Origin: an uncultured Clostridia bacterium
GTDB lineage: Bacteria > Bacillota > Clostridia > Oscillospirales > Oscillospiraceae
Direction of reading: 5' to 3'
DNA length: 10,569 nucleotides
Assembly: GCA_945946745.1 (NCBI GenBank)
Contig: CAMEWZ010000050.1
Location: 1 to 10,569, forward strand
The translations under genes and the position numbers were made by a program. Every line of letters starts with the position of its first letter. The stretch's first letter is position 1. Shown piece by piece: positions 1-6,977 of this stretch. The notes beneath the pieces are model-generated. The model made no database searches, was not told the DNA's origin, and was given only the letters and a program-made list of their open reading frames with translations.

Positions 1-628
1 AAACAGCGGCGGTGGAGCCGCAGCCGGTGCCGCAGGCCAGGGTGAAGTCCTCCACTCCCCGCTCAAAGGTCAGCATCCGCACCTCGGCATCCCCCAGAAA
101 TTGGTAAAAGTTCACATTGGCCCCCTTGGGAAAGGCGGGGTCAAAGCGCAACGCCCGCATCCGCTCCCGGAGGGCGTCCGCGTCCGCCCACAGGTCGCCA
201 TGGTATTCCGCCACGGCGTGGGGGACACCGGGATTTCCCAGCTCCACATAGGCGATGCCGTCCTTGCGGTTTAAGTCCAGAATGCCGGGGTTGTTCAGCT
301 GCACCCGGTATTGGGTTTCGCTGAGCCGTTCCCCGGGAACCAGCCCGGCATCGGTCTCCACCACCATGGTTTTCCCGGCGATGCCCAGGTCATAGGCAAA
401 CCGGCAGATGCATCGGGCGCCGTTGCCGCACATCTCTCCCCGGGAGCCGTCGGCGTTGTAAAAATGAAGCTTGAAATCCGCTTTGTCGGAATTGTCCACG
501 GCCATAAAGCCGTCGGCGCCGGTGCGGCGGCACAGCTCCACCGCCAAAGCGGAAAAGTCCAGGCTCTGCCTGCGGGCGTCAATGACCATAAAATCATTGC
601 CGGCACCGTTCATGTAGGTAACAGTCAT
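1..628 (-). CDS. dapF: Diaminopimelate epimerase, C-terminus cut by window edge
   Basis: Converts LL-diaminopimelate to meso-diaminopimelate in the cytosol, the last step before lysine and a direct peptidoglycan precursor step. The translation begins MTVTYMNGAGNDF, which is the family N-terminus. Both catalytic cysteine motifs are visible: GEMCGNGARC near residue 66 and ACGTGCGSTAA near residue 204. About 209 codons are present, and the remaining C-terminal part lies beyond position 1. The ATG at 628 is preceded by AGGAGG (637-642) at 8 nt; the later in-frame ATG at 613 would remove part of the first strand. The gene follows dapB by 30 bp on the same strand with no terminator between, so it is the last visible gene of the operon. 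Nothing looks damaged. Confidence 0.97.
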   Translation of the reverse strand, partial: MTVTYMNGAGNDFMVIDARRQSLDFSALAVELCRRTGADGFMAVDNSDKADFKLHFYNADGSRGEMCGNGARCICRFAYDLGIAGKTMVVETDAGLVPGERLSETQYRVQLNNPGILDLNRKDGIAYVELGNPGVPHAVAEYHGDLWADADALRERMRALRFDPAFPKGANVNFYQFLGDAEVRMLTFERGVEDFTLACGTGCGSTAAV

Positions 629-658
629 ATCGCGATCCTCCTGGGGTAGCGTGAACGC

Positions 659-1378
659 TTACGAAAGCATACTTTCCATATCATACAGCCCCACGCCCTT
701 GCCTTCCATAAACCGGGCGGCGGCAACCGCGCCGTCGGCCAGCATGGCCCGGGTGACGGCCTCGTGCTTTAGGGTCAGACACTGGGTGCCGGTGTGAATG
801 TGCACCTCATGAACGCCCACTACGTTGCCCAGGCGCAGGGAGGAAATGCCGATCTCGTCCTTGGTGCGCTTGCACTCGCCGGAGCGGCCGCAGTTGGCAA
901 CGGCGTTGGGGCGTACCGCCTTGATGGCGTTGAACAGCATTAAGGCGGTGCCGCTGGGGGCGTCCACCTTCCGATTGTGGTGGGCCTCCACGATTTCAAT
1001 GTCCGCATCGGGGAAATATCCGGCGGCTTCTCGGGCCAGTCGGCACAGCACCGCCACGCCCAGGCTCATGTTGCCGGAGAAGAATACGGGAATTTCCTGA
1101 GCGGCGGCGTAGATCAAGGCCTTTTCTTCCTCCGTGTGACCGGTGGTGCCGATGACGGCGGCAGCGCCGATTTTTTTCGCGTAATCCAGCACGCCGGAAA
1201 TGGCGGTGTGGTGGGAAAAATCGATGACCATGTCCGCGTCCACAATGCCCAGCGCATCAAAGGTTTTGGCAACGCCGTTTTCTCCGTCGATGCTGACCTT
1301 GCCTACGACCTCGTCCCCGAGGATGCCGCAAATCAGCTTGCCCATGGCGCCGTTGGCGCCGCAGATGACTGCCTTCAT
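659..1378 (-). CDS. dapB: 4-hydroxy-tetrahydrodipicolinate reductase
   Basis: NAD(P)H-dependent reduction of the DapA product to tetrahydrodipicolinate, in the cytosol. The 239-residue product is a normal length. Seen: the Rossmann motif GANGAMGK at residues 7-14, DFSHH at 53-57, IGTTGH at 76-81, and the signature EAHHNRKVDAPSGTA at 131-145, holding the catalytic His pair, Lys137 and the substrate-binding PSGTA. The open frame extends further upstream, but the ATG at 1378 gives the family start MKAVICGANG and overlaps the dapA stop by 4 nt (ATGA), the classic arrangement for translational coupling. No strong Shine-Dalgarno is visible inside the end of dapA, which also fits coupling. It is the fifth gene of the minus-strand operon. 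Confidence 0.98.
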   Translation of the reverse strand: MKAVICGANGAMGKLICGILGDEVVGKVSIDGENGVAKTFDALGIVDADMVIDFSHHTAISGVLDYAKKIGAAAVIGTTGHTEEEKALIYAAAQEIPVFFSGNMSLGVAVLCRLAREAAGYFPDADIEIVEAHHNRKVDAPSGTALMLFNAIKAVRPNAVANCGRSGECKRTKDEIGISSLRLGNVVGVHEVHIHTGTQCLTLKHEAVTRAMLADGAVAAARFMEGKGVGLYDMESMLS

Positions 1379-2262
1379 ACCCGGATCCCCAGCTTTCTCA
1401 TCTCGGCAAACAGCACGGCCCGGGTGGCGTCCTCCATGGGGGTCAAGGGCAGACGCAGGATCTCCTCGCCATAGCCCATGGCGGAGACGGCGGCCTTGGC
1501 GGGGATGGGGTTGACCTCGCTGAACAGGGCGTTGATCAAGGGCAGCAGGTCGCATTGCAGCTTGGCGGCGGCGGCGTAGTCACCGGCCAGACAGGCATCG
1601 GTCATGGCCACGGCCTGCTTGGGCGCTACGTTGCTCAGCACACTGATGGTTCCCTTGCCGCCCATGGCCATCATGGGAACGGTCAGCGCGTCTTCGCCAG
1701 AGTAGACATCTAGCTTGTCGCCGCACAGGTGCAGGATCTCCACCATCTGGGCCATATTGCCGGTGGCCTCCTTGATGGCGGCGATGTTGGGATGCTCCGC
1801 CAGCTTGGCCACGGTCTTGGGTAGCAGGTTGCAGCCGGTACGGCTGGGAACATTGTACAGAATCATGGGCACGGTGGAAGCATCGGCCACGGTGGTAAAG
1901 TGCTTAATCAGACCGTTCTGGGTGGCCTTGTTGTAGTAGGGGGTCACCACCAGAATGGCGTCCGCGCCCACCTCGCAGGCGGCCCGGGTGTTGCGCAGCA
2001 CGTGCTCGGTGTTGTTGGTGCCGGTGCCGGCGATGACGGGCACCCGCTTGGCTACCTTTTCCACGGTATAGGCGATGACCTTCACTTGATCCTCTGGCTC
2101 GATGGTGGCGTTTTCGCCGGTGGTGCCCATGACCACGATGCCGTTGATGCCGTTTTCAATCTGGAATTCCAGGAAGCGGCCCAGGGCCTCATAGTCGATG
2201 CCGTCGGCGGTCATGGGGGTGACAATGGCGGTGGCCATGCCGGTAAAAATGGTGTTCTTCAT
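1375..2262 (-). CDS. dapA: 4-hydroxy-tetrahydrodipicolinate synthase
   Basis: Condenses pyruvate with aspartate semialdehyde, the committed step of the DAP/lysine branch. The 295-residue TIM-barrel enzyme has GTTGE at residues 46-50 (pyruvate carboxylate binding), TPYYNK at 107-112, the catalytic Tyr in LYNVPSRTG at 135-143 and the Schiff-base lysine Lys164 in AAIKEATG. The ATG at 2262 is chosen because AAAGGAG (2272-2278) lies 9 nt upstream and the product then begins as family members do; an upstream in-frame extension reads Pro-rich sequence with no family resemblance. It starts 65 bp after the DUF2461 gene. I see neither a terminator nor a convincing promoter in that gap, so read-through from the upstream genes is likely. 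Whether it is feedback-inhibited by lysine cannot be told from the sequence. Confidence 0.98.
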   Translation of the reverse strand: MKNTIFTGMATAIVTPMTADGIDYEALGRFLEFQIENGINGIVVMGTTGENATIEPEDQVKVIAYTVEKVAKRVPVIAGTGTNNTEHVLRNTRAACEVGADAILVVTPYYNKATQNGLIKHFTTVADASTVPMILYNVPSRTGCNLLPKTVAKLAEHPNIAAIKEATGNMAQMVEILHLCGDKLDVYSGEDALTVPMMAMGGKGTISVLSNVAPKQAVAMTDACLAGDYAAAAKLQCDLLPLINALFSEVNPIPAKAAVSAMGYGEEILRLPLTPMEDATRAVLFAEMRKLGIRV

Positions 2263-2327
2263 ACTCTTTTTCTCCTTTGGATTGGGATATCTCAAGCGCG
2301 GTGGGAGGGAGTGCCCGCCCGGCGCGG

Positions 2328-2975
2328 TCAAACTTGGAAACGGTTAAAATAGTTGTATAGGGGCGTCAGCCTGGCGAAGAAGTCCGCGGCCTCCGCTTTC
2401 AGTCCTGGGCCAAACATATCTGGGCCGGGGGCGATTTCCCGGACGCAGCCGATTTGGCCCTTCCAGGCAAAATAGGGGGCAAGCGCCGGATTGTCCGCAG
2501 GCTTTGGCCGCTTGTAGCACTGAGCGGTGACGGGCATTCCTACCGACTGCTCCGTGCGGCGGATCAGCTCCAGGAATTCCTCGGGGTGGGCGCTGATCTG
2601 GCGGCGGAAATCCTCCAGGGTGGCAGTGCGGGGCTTCCAGTAGAAAAAGCCGTAGGAAACGCCCTCTGGGGTAATTTCCAGATAGAGGCAGGGGTTTTCC
2701 GCCCACCACTGCACATCCTGGCGGATGCATAGCCACAGGCTCTGCTTATAGGGCTCCGGCGGATGCATCCGGGCGTCCCGATAGATGCGGCTGACCTTCA
2801 AGATATTTCCCGGCTCCTGGGCAAAGGGGGCGAACAGCTCCTGGCCCAGCGCCTTCATGGGTTCATACAGATAGGTAACGTATTGCTGCTTGTGGGCCTG
2901 GAACCAATCCCGGTTGTTGTTCATCCGGATGCCCCAGAGAAAGTCCACGGTTTCCGGCGTAAAGCCTGTAAACAC
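2328..2975 (-). CDS. DUF2461 family protein
   Basis: A 215-residue protein recognised as DUF2461 (TIGR02453-like) from its N-terminal pattern FTGFTPETVDFLWGI followed by NNNRDWFQAHKQQY, and the central RIYRDAR...EPYK segment at residues 63-77. The biochemical function of the family is unknown. There is no signal peptide or membrane segment, so it is probably cytosolic. The chosen start is a GTG at 2975, because the first Met (codon 18, position 2924) would delete the conserved N-terminus; the ribosome site is weak (GGGGTGG, about 5-8 nt upstream). It begins 23 bp after the phosphoesterase gene and is followed by dapA, so it sits inside the operon. Its link to DAP synthesis may be only positional. 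Confidence 0.85.
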   Translation of the reverse strand: MFTGFTPETVDFLWGIRMNNNRDWFQAHKQQYVTYLYEPMKALGQELFAPFAQEPGNILKVSRIYRDARMHPPEPYKQSLWLCIRQDVQWWAENPCLYLEITPEGVSYGFFYWKPRTATLEDFRRQISAHPEEFLELIRRTEQSVGMPVTAQCYKRPKPADNPALAPYFAWKGQIGCVREIAPGPDMFGPGLKAEAADFFARLTPLYNYFNRFQV

Positions 2976-2998
2976 AAAACCACCCCGGTTTCTTTGGA

Positions 2999-3664
2999 TT
3001 ATGTATGGCTGCTCTTGTCCTGCCGGGTCTTGTAGATCACCTGACCCAGATGCTTAGGCTTTACCGCCTGATCCGGAATTTCAAAGGCATAACGCTGGCA
3101 GGCATTGATGATCCGGGTGCCGTTGTATTGCAACTCCCGGGGAATGTCGTGGCCATAGGACATATGGACATGGCCGTGGATCAGATATTGGGGATGGTAC
3201 TGATCCAGCAGCTCCCGCAGGGCGGCAAAGCCCCAGTGGGCGGGGTCATCCGTGTCTCCCAGCCCTTCCGGTGCGGCGTGGGTCACCACAATGTCCACGC
3301 CGCCCAACCGCCACAGCTGCCAGCGCAGCCTGGCGATGCGGTGGCGCATTTGCTGCTCGGTATACTGGTGGGGGCCGGGATGGTATTTCCGGCAGCCCCC
3401 CAGACCCAGAATGCGAATGCCGTTGTAGAGCACAATGTGGTCATCAATGCAGTCGCAGCCCTCCGGCGGCTTCTGGTCGTAGCTGCCGTCATGGTTGCCG
3501 TGGACGTACAGCACGGGACACCGGGCCATGGTGACGAGAAAGCTCAGATATTGGGAGCTTAAGTCCCCGCAGGACAGAATCAGGTCATATTCCTTCAGCC
3601 GCCCGGGCTGGTAGTAGTCCCACAGGGCGGGGCATTCCTCATCGGATACGCTCAGAATCTTCAC
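2999..3664 (-). CDS. Calcineurin-like metallophosphoesterase (Asp-x-Glu variant)
   Basis: A 221-residue protein of the calcineurin-like phosphoesterase superfamily, a predicted metal-dependent phosphatase or phosphodiesterase with unknown substrate. Motifs in order: SDEE at residues 7-10, where most relatives have Asp-x-His; CGDLS at 32-36; HGNHDG at 55-60; THAAPEG at 128-134; and HGHVHMSYG at 163-171. All metal ligands except the first His are in place, with Glu10 standing in for it. The start is a GTG at 3664 with AGGAGG (3674-3679) 9 nt upstream. The start codon and ribosome site both lie within the 3' end of the preceding BMP gene, overlapping it by 26 nt, so the two are likely translated as a pair. 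No signal peptide is seen. Confidence 0.88.
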   Translation of the reverse strand: MKILSVSDEECPALWDYYQPGRLKEYDLILSCGDLSSQYLSFLVTMARCPVLYVHGNHDGSYDQKPPEGCDCIDDHIVLYNGIRILGLGGCRKYHPGPHQYTEQQMRHRIARLRWQLWRLGGVDIVVTHAAPEGLGDTDDPAHWGFAALRELLDQYHPQYLIHGHVHMSYGHDIPRELQYNGTRIINACQRYAFEIPDQAVKPKHLGQVIYKTRQDKSSHT

Positions 3665-5618
3665 GGGGCCTTACCTCCTGTTCCGCGGGAATTTGATCCC
3701 GGTAGATGCCCAGCTCCCGAACCATGTTCTTGGAGATGGGAAGGATTTCTTCATAGGGTGGGATTTTGCCCAGAACATTGTCGCACAGCCAGTCCATGTG
3801 CAGGATATCCGCCGGGGGGAACCGATGGGTGCCGTCATTTTTCACGGTGCCGTCCTGGGCCACGATGCGCCGGAAGAAGGGATCGATGCTGCCATTTTTC
3901 ATGCCGCTTTGCAGGATATTCGCCAGCTGCCGGACGCCCTCGGGCAGCTTGTCCGACAGGGAAAGGCCGATCACGCCGCTGTCCATGCCCAGCCAGTAAT
4001 TGATGGCGGTGGAGCCATCCTTCTCCTGTTTCCAGCCGCCGGAGAGAATGCTGCGGATGACAAATTCATAGAACGGGCCCCACAGCCAGGTGGGGGAGCA
4101 CAGCGGGAACAGATCCCCCCGGTCACCCAAGAGATAGGTTCCGTAGTTGCAGAAGTCCAGGTACATTTTCGACTGGGTGGGGGCGTCCCGGTTGGACACC
4201 ACCCGGATGCCGTCGGCGAAGAAATCCGCCTGGGGCGTCCCCTCCACACAGGACCACCGCAGCTCGATCTGGGCACGGGGGTTGGTAAGCTGGGCGCCCA
4301 GGGCAAAGGCGTTGATGGAGGCGGGGACGCCGAAAATGGGATAGGAGGCGATGTAGCCGATCCGGTCGTCGCCTGCCATGGCGCCGGCAATGGCGCCGGT
4401 GATAAACTTGGCCTCGTAAATGCGGCCGTAATAGGTGCGGATGCTGGAATAGCGCTGGTCAACGGAGCAATTCAGAAAGCGCACCTTGGGGTATTTCACC
4501 GCGGCCTTCAAGGTGGCGCGGCTTAAGGGAGGCGCGGTGGTGAACACCACCTGGGCGCCATCGGCCACCGCCTGCTCAATGGCCTTTTCCGCCAGCTCGG
4601 AATTGCTGGCGTCAAAATAGCTGCGAACCTGAATCCGTTCGCCGAACACCTGCTCCAGGTGCTCCCGTCCGGCCTCGTGCCCCAGAACCCAGGCGCTTTT
4701 TCCCGGGGTCAACTGGTGGACGAAAGCCACGTCCAGCTGATCCAATCCGGAGAACAGCCGGGTGACAAAGCTGCCCTTGCCGTCCTCCTCTGCCTTGGTC
4801 TGCACCTTGACGGAGTCCTCCTTGGTGGTGGCGACCATGTCCTCCCACAGGGCGGCTACGCTTTTCCGCAGCTCCATGCTGGACTGCCGCCCCAGGTCGG
4901 AAAAGGGATACAGCTCCAGCCACACCAGCAGCGCTTCCTCCGGCAGGATATCCTCCGCTTTCCCGTTCAAGCCGAAGAAAGCATCCCGGAAATACTGAAA
5001 ATACGCGTTGAAGGTGCGCGCCTCCGTCTCCGTCCAGCTTTCTCCGGGCTTTTTGCCCAGGTGGGCCAGAAGCTTGGCGTAGTCCCCGGGGCGGCGGAAC
5101 TGCACGGTATAGAGCCGGGAACACTTGTAAAAATCCAAAAATTCATAGTATGCCCGGATGCGTGGCTCCTCGGACTGGGGCGGCATGACCCGCCGGACAT
5201 TGCCGGGAATCCGGGGTGCGCCGAAATGCCGCAGAACGCTGACCCGTTTGTTGCCCTCCTGCACATAGAAATTGCCCAGGTATTCAAAGCAGACGATGGG
5301 GTCGGTGATGCCGGTGTCCCCCAGGTGGGCGGCGCACAGGCTGATCCATTTCGTGGCGAATTCGGTTTTTACATCCAGCAATGGCCGGAAAGACGCGGAA
5401 AAGGCGGTGATTCGCCCGCTGGATTTCACGCCGATGATCCGTTCCGCGGGGATTTCCACCAATCCCACATCCACCACGGCGTCGGTGGCGTTGTCGGCCA
5501 GCAGTTCATCCAGCACAGCCGGATGGGGGGACAGACCGGCCATCACCCGTTCCCGGTATTCCTTCTGCCCAAGGCGCATGGCCTGGATATATTCATCGGT
5601 TGCTGTTTGGGTGTTCAT
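3639..5618 (-). CDS. Cytosolic fusion of a ParB-like N-terminal region and a BMP/PnrA-type ligand-binding domain
   Basis: A 659-residue protein. Residues about 290-560 resemble the Bmp/PnrA periplasmic-binding-protein fold (LDVAFVHQLTPG at 295-306, then AVADGAQVVFTTAPPLS at 350-366, FITGAIAGAMAG at 405-416, RIGYIASYPIFG at 419-430), the family that binds nucleosides in lipoproteins of ABC importers. Unlike those, the N-terminus (MNTQTATDEYIQAM) has no signal peptide or lipobox. The region at about 45-145 contains VGLVEIPAERIIG and YVQEGNKRVSVLRHFG, reminiscent of the ParB/sulfiredoxin-like fold (inference). The ATG at 5618 has AGGAGG at 5624-5629, 5 nt upstream; an in-frame upstream Met at 5663 would lie upstream of the predicted -10 element and is rejected. 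First gene of the operon. A cytosolic ligand sensor or regulator is plausible; the ligand is unknown and no transporter genes are nearby. Confidence 0.85.
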   Translation of the reverse strand: MNTQTATDEYIQAMRLGQKEYRERVMAGLSPHPAVLDELLADNATDAVVDVGLVEIPAERIIGVKSSGRITAFSASFRPLLDVKTEFATKWISLCAAHLGDTGITDPIVCFEYLGNFYVQEGNKRVSVLRHFGAPRIPGNVRRVMPPQSEEPRIRAYYEFLDFYKCSRLYTVQFRRPGDYAKLLAHLGKKPGESWTETEARTFNAYFQYFRDAFFGLNGKAEDILPEEALLVWLELYPFSDLGRQSSMELRKSVAALWEDMVATTKEDSVKVQTKAEEDGKGSFVTRLFSGLDQLDVAFVHQLTPGKSAWVLGHEAGREHLEQVFGERIQVRSYFDASNSELAEKAIEQAVADGAQVVFTTAPPLSRATLKAAVKYPKVRFLNCSVDQRYSSIRTYYGRIYEAKFITGAIAGAMAGDDRIGYIASYPIFGVPASINAFALGAQLTNPRAQIELRWSCVEGTPQADFFADGIRVVSNRDAPTQSKMYLDFCNYGTYLLGDRGDLFPLCSPTWLWGPFYEFVIRSILSGGWKQEKDGSTAINYWLGMDSGVIGLSLSDKLPEGVRQLANILQSGMKNGSIDPFFRRIVAQDGTVKNDGTHRFPPADILHMDWLCDNVLGKIPPYEEILPISKNMVRELGIYRDQIPAEQEVRPREDSERIR

Positions 5619-5651
5619 AGCAGCCTCCTGAAAAAGGTATTTTTCACATAT

Positions 5652-5679
5652 ATCATACCACAATATTGTGAGTTTGCAA
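5652..5679 (-). promoter_or_regulatory. Sigma-A-type promoter of the bmp-phosphoesterase-DUF2461-dap operon
   Basis: On the minus strand, TTGCAA (5674-5679) is followed after 16 bp by TATGAT (5652-5657). The expected transcript start lies some 27 nt upstream of the AGGAGG of the first gene. No other promoter this good is seen between here and dapF, so it may drive all six genes. Confidence 0.65.
5659..5670. promoter_or_regulatory. Perfect 12-bp palindrome in the promoter spacer, candidate operator
   Basis: CACAATATTGTG is its own reverse complement and lies wholly between the -35 and -10 elements of the operon promoter, where a bound repressor would block RNA polymerase. The cognate regulator is not identifiable. 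The site does not match a full Rex site. Confidence 0.45.
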
Positions 5680-5703
5680 CAAAAAATATCCGGTTTCTTG
5701 GCT

Positions 5704-5752
5704 TTTTCAAAAAAACAAACTGTCCCGGAGGCGCTTGCCGCCTTCGGGACAG
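5704..5752 (-). terminator. Rho-independent terminator of the small membrane protein gene
   Basis: Positions 5720-5733 pair with 5739-5752 (14 bp including one G-U, loop CTTGC). Read on the minus strand, the hairpin is followed by a U-rich tract (complement of 5704-5719, TTTGTTTTTTT near its start). It begins 8 nt after the stop codon of the 81-residue gene and insulates the operon promoter downstream. Confidence 0.88.
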
Positions 5753-5759
5753 GAGAAAA

Positions 5760-6005
5760 CTATTCGGGGGCTTTTTCGCTGGAGCGGAAGAAGTCCAGGC
5801 AGAAGCAGAGAAAATCCGTCATGAGGGGAATATAGGTTGCCAGGAAAACCACCCATCCCGCAGCGGAGGCGGTCTTTTTGTACTTTTGGGGAATCTGCAT
5901 TCCCAACAGCAGTCCCAGGGAGCCGAGACAGAATTTCAAAGCGGCTGCCATTTTCCAGTCCCGGGCGGCGAGATATTGATTGGCGCAGGTAAGAAGCTTG
6001 TTCAT
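5760..6005 (-). CDS. Small two-helix membrane protein of unknown function
   Basis: An 81-residue protein with two hydrophobic stretches, at about residues 20-38 (AALKFCLGSLGLLLGMQI) and 48-72 (rich in W, V, F, L and C), separated by a basic turn (PQKYKK). Relatives in Clostridia are, as I recall, sometimes labelled permease of a phosphate ABC transporter; nothing in the sequence supports transport, and at this size it cannot be a permease. The ATG at 6005 has GGGAGG (6013-6018) 7 nt upstream, a promoter at 6030-6057 and a strong terminator after the stop, so it appears to be a genuine single-gene transcript. It is divergent from the hydrolase gene. Function not recognised. Confidence 0.8.
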   Translation of the reverse strand: MNKLLTCANQYLAARDWKMAAALKFCLGSLGLLLGMQIPQKYKKTASAAGWVVFLATYIPLMTDFLCFCLDFFRSSEKAPE

Positions 6006-6029
6006 GGAAAAACCTCCCTCTTTTCTATT

Positions 6030-6057
6030 ATCTTACCAAAAAGGCAGAAAAAAGCAA
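6030..6057 (-). promoter_or_regulatory. Promoter of the small membrane protein gene
   Basis: On the minus strand, TTGCTT (6052-6057), a 16-bp spacer and TAAGAT (6030-6035) lie just upstream of the GGGAGG ribosome site at 6013-6018. The match is moderate, supported by the position and the AT-rich context. Confidence 0.55.
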
Positions 6058-6099
6058 GAAATTCTTCAAGATTAACAGCCGTATCCGCGGCAGATCAGA

Positions 6100-6114
6100 C
6101 AATTTGAAAAATTG
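6100..6114. promoter_or_regulatory. Inverted repeat in the divergent intergenic region
   Basis: CAATTT-GAA-AAATTG has two 6-bp arms with a 3-bp gap. It sits 10 bp upstream of the -35 of the hydrolase promoter and upstream of the promoter of the divergent small gene. It could be an activator or repressor site, but AT-rich dyads this short also occur by chance. Confidence 0.3.
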
Positions 6115-6124
6115 GACTTTTCTG

Positions 6125-6153
6125 TTGAAAACTGTTTGCATTTCTGCTATTAT
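6125..6153 (+). promoter_or_regulatory. Extended -10 promoter of the hydrolase-ferredoxin pair
   Basis: TTGAAA (6125-6130), a 17-bp spacer and TATTAT (6148-6153), with the extended -10 dinucleotide TG at 6145-6146. The start codon of the hydrolase gene is 31 bp beyond the -10 box. Confidence 0.75.
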
Positions 6154-6184
6154 GGGGAAAATACAGTAAGAAAAGGTGATCGCG

Positions 6185-6961
6185 ATGGAGAAACACTTCT
6201 TGATTTCCCAATGGAACCTGCGGATTCCCTGTATTCTGACCCAGCCGGAGGACGGGGATATCCGCCGGGTGGTGCTGGGGGTTCATGGCTTGGGCGGCAG
6301 CGCCACGGATGAAATCCAGTCCTCCCTGGCGGAGGAGATGGAGCTGTTCTATTCCGCCACCTTGCGGTTTGATTTCCCCTCTCATGGGGAGAATCCCATG
6401 GACGACAGCGCCTTTACCCTGCGCAACTGTGTGGATTCCCTGCTGGCGGTGGCCCGGTGGGCCAAGGAGCGGTTTCCCCAGGTGGAGGATCTGTGCGTGT
6501 TTGCCACCGGCTTCGGCGCGTATGTGACGCTGATCGCCCTGCGGGAGCTGCTGGAGCTGCCAGGGAAGGTGAAGCTGGTGGTGCAGACTCCCTCGGTGCG
6601 GATGCACGAGACGCTGCTGGCGATGAAGAATATCACCCGGGAGGAATTCTGGGCGCTGGGGGAGATCACCATTCGGGGCAAGCGGCCCTTTACCATACCC
6701 TACAGCTTCTACCAGGAATTGCAGGATAATGTGGCGCTGACCACCTATCCCATTCCCATTCTGATTCTCCATGGGGAGGACGATGCCTATATCCGCAGAT
6801 CGGATATCCAGCAGTTCCGCCGGATCAACGAGCAGTCCAAACTGGTCATTATCCCTGGGGTCAGCCACCGGTTCCTGGAGCCGGGGGCTTGGGACATGGT
6901 GCTGGATCTGACCCGGGACTGGTTCGAATTTGAGCAGGTGCTTTGTTGCGATTGGGAATAG
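6185..6961 (+). CDS. Alpha/beta hydrolase fold protein with Gly at the nucleophile elbow
   Basis: A 258-residue protein with the alpha/beta hydrolase layout: oxyanion-hole type motif GVHGLGGSA at residues 32-40, FDFPSHGEN at 62-70, an elbow FATGFGAY at 106-113, the acid strand LILHGEDDAYI at 193-203 and the His loop GVSHRFLEP at 225-233. The acid (Asp199 or Asp200) and His228 are present, but the residue expected to be Ser in G-x-S-x-G is Gly109 (codon GGC), so a classical serine esterase reaction is doubtful. Substrate unknown; no signal peptide, so cytosolic. The ATG at 6185 is preferred to an in-frame GTG at 6176 because AAGGTG (6173-6178) is placed for the ATG. It is followed after 16 bp by the ferredoxin-like gene, presumably on the same transcript. 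Confidence 0.82.
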   Translation: MEKHFLISQWNLRIPCILTQPEDGDIRRVVLGVHGLGGSATDEIQSSLAEEMELFYSATLRFDFPSHGENPMDDSAFTLRNCVDSLLAVARWAKERFPQVEDLCVFATGFGAYVTLIALRELLELPGKVKLVVQTPSVRMHETLLAMKNITREEFWALGEITIRGKRPFTIPYSFYQELQDNVALTTYPIPILILHGEDDAYIRRSDIQQFRRINEQSKLVIIPGVSHRFLEPGAWDMVLDLTRDWFEFEQVLCCDWE

Positions 6962-6977
6962 CAAAAGGAGGAACGTC

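Noticed and set aside
2263..2327. Internal promoter or lysine riboswitch before dapA
   Set aside because: The 65-bp gap is too short for a lysine riboswitch and shows no paired -35/-10 boxes, only the ribosome site.
5663..5663. Upstream in-frame Met as start of the BMP-fusion gene
   Set aside because: It would lie upstream of the predicted -10 element and lacks a ribosome site, whereas the ATG at 5618 has AGGAGG.
4659..6107. Long plus-strand open frame (about 480 codons) opposite the BMP gene
   Set aside because: It lies antisense to a well-supported gene, spans its promoter and the terminator at 5704-5752, has low-complexity Gly/Gln/Ala-rich translation and no ribosome site. It is an artefact of GC-rich codon use.
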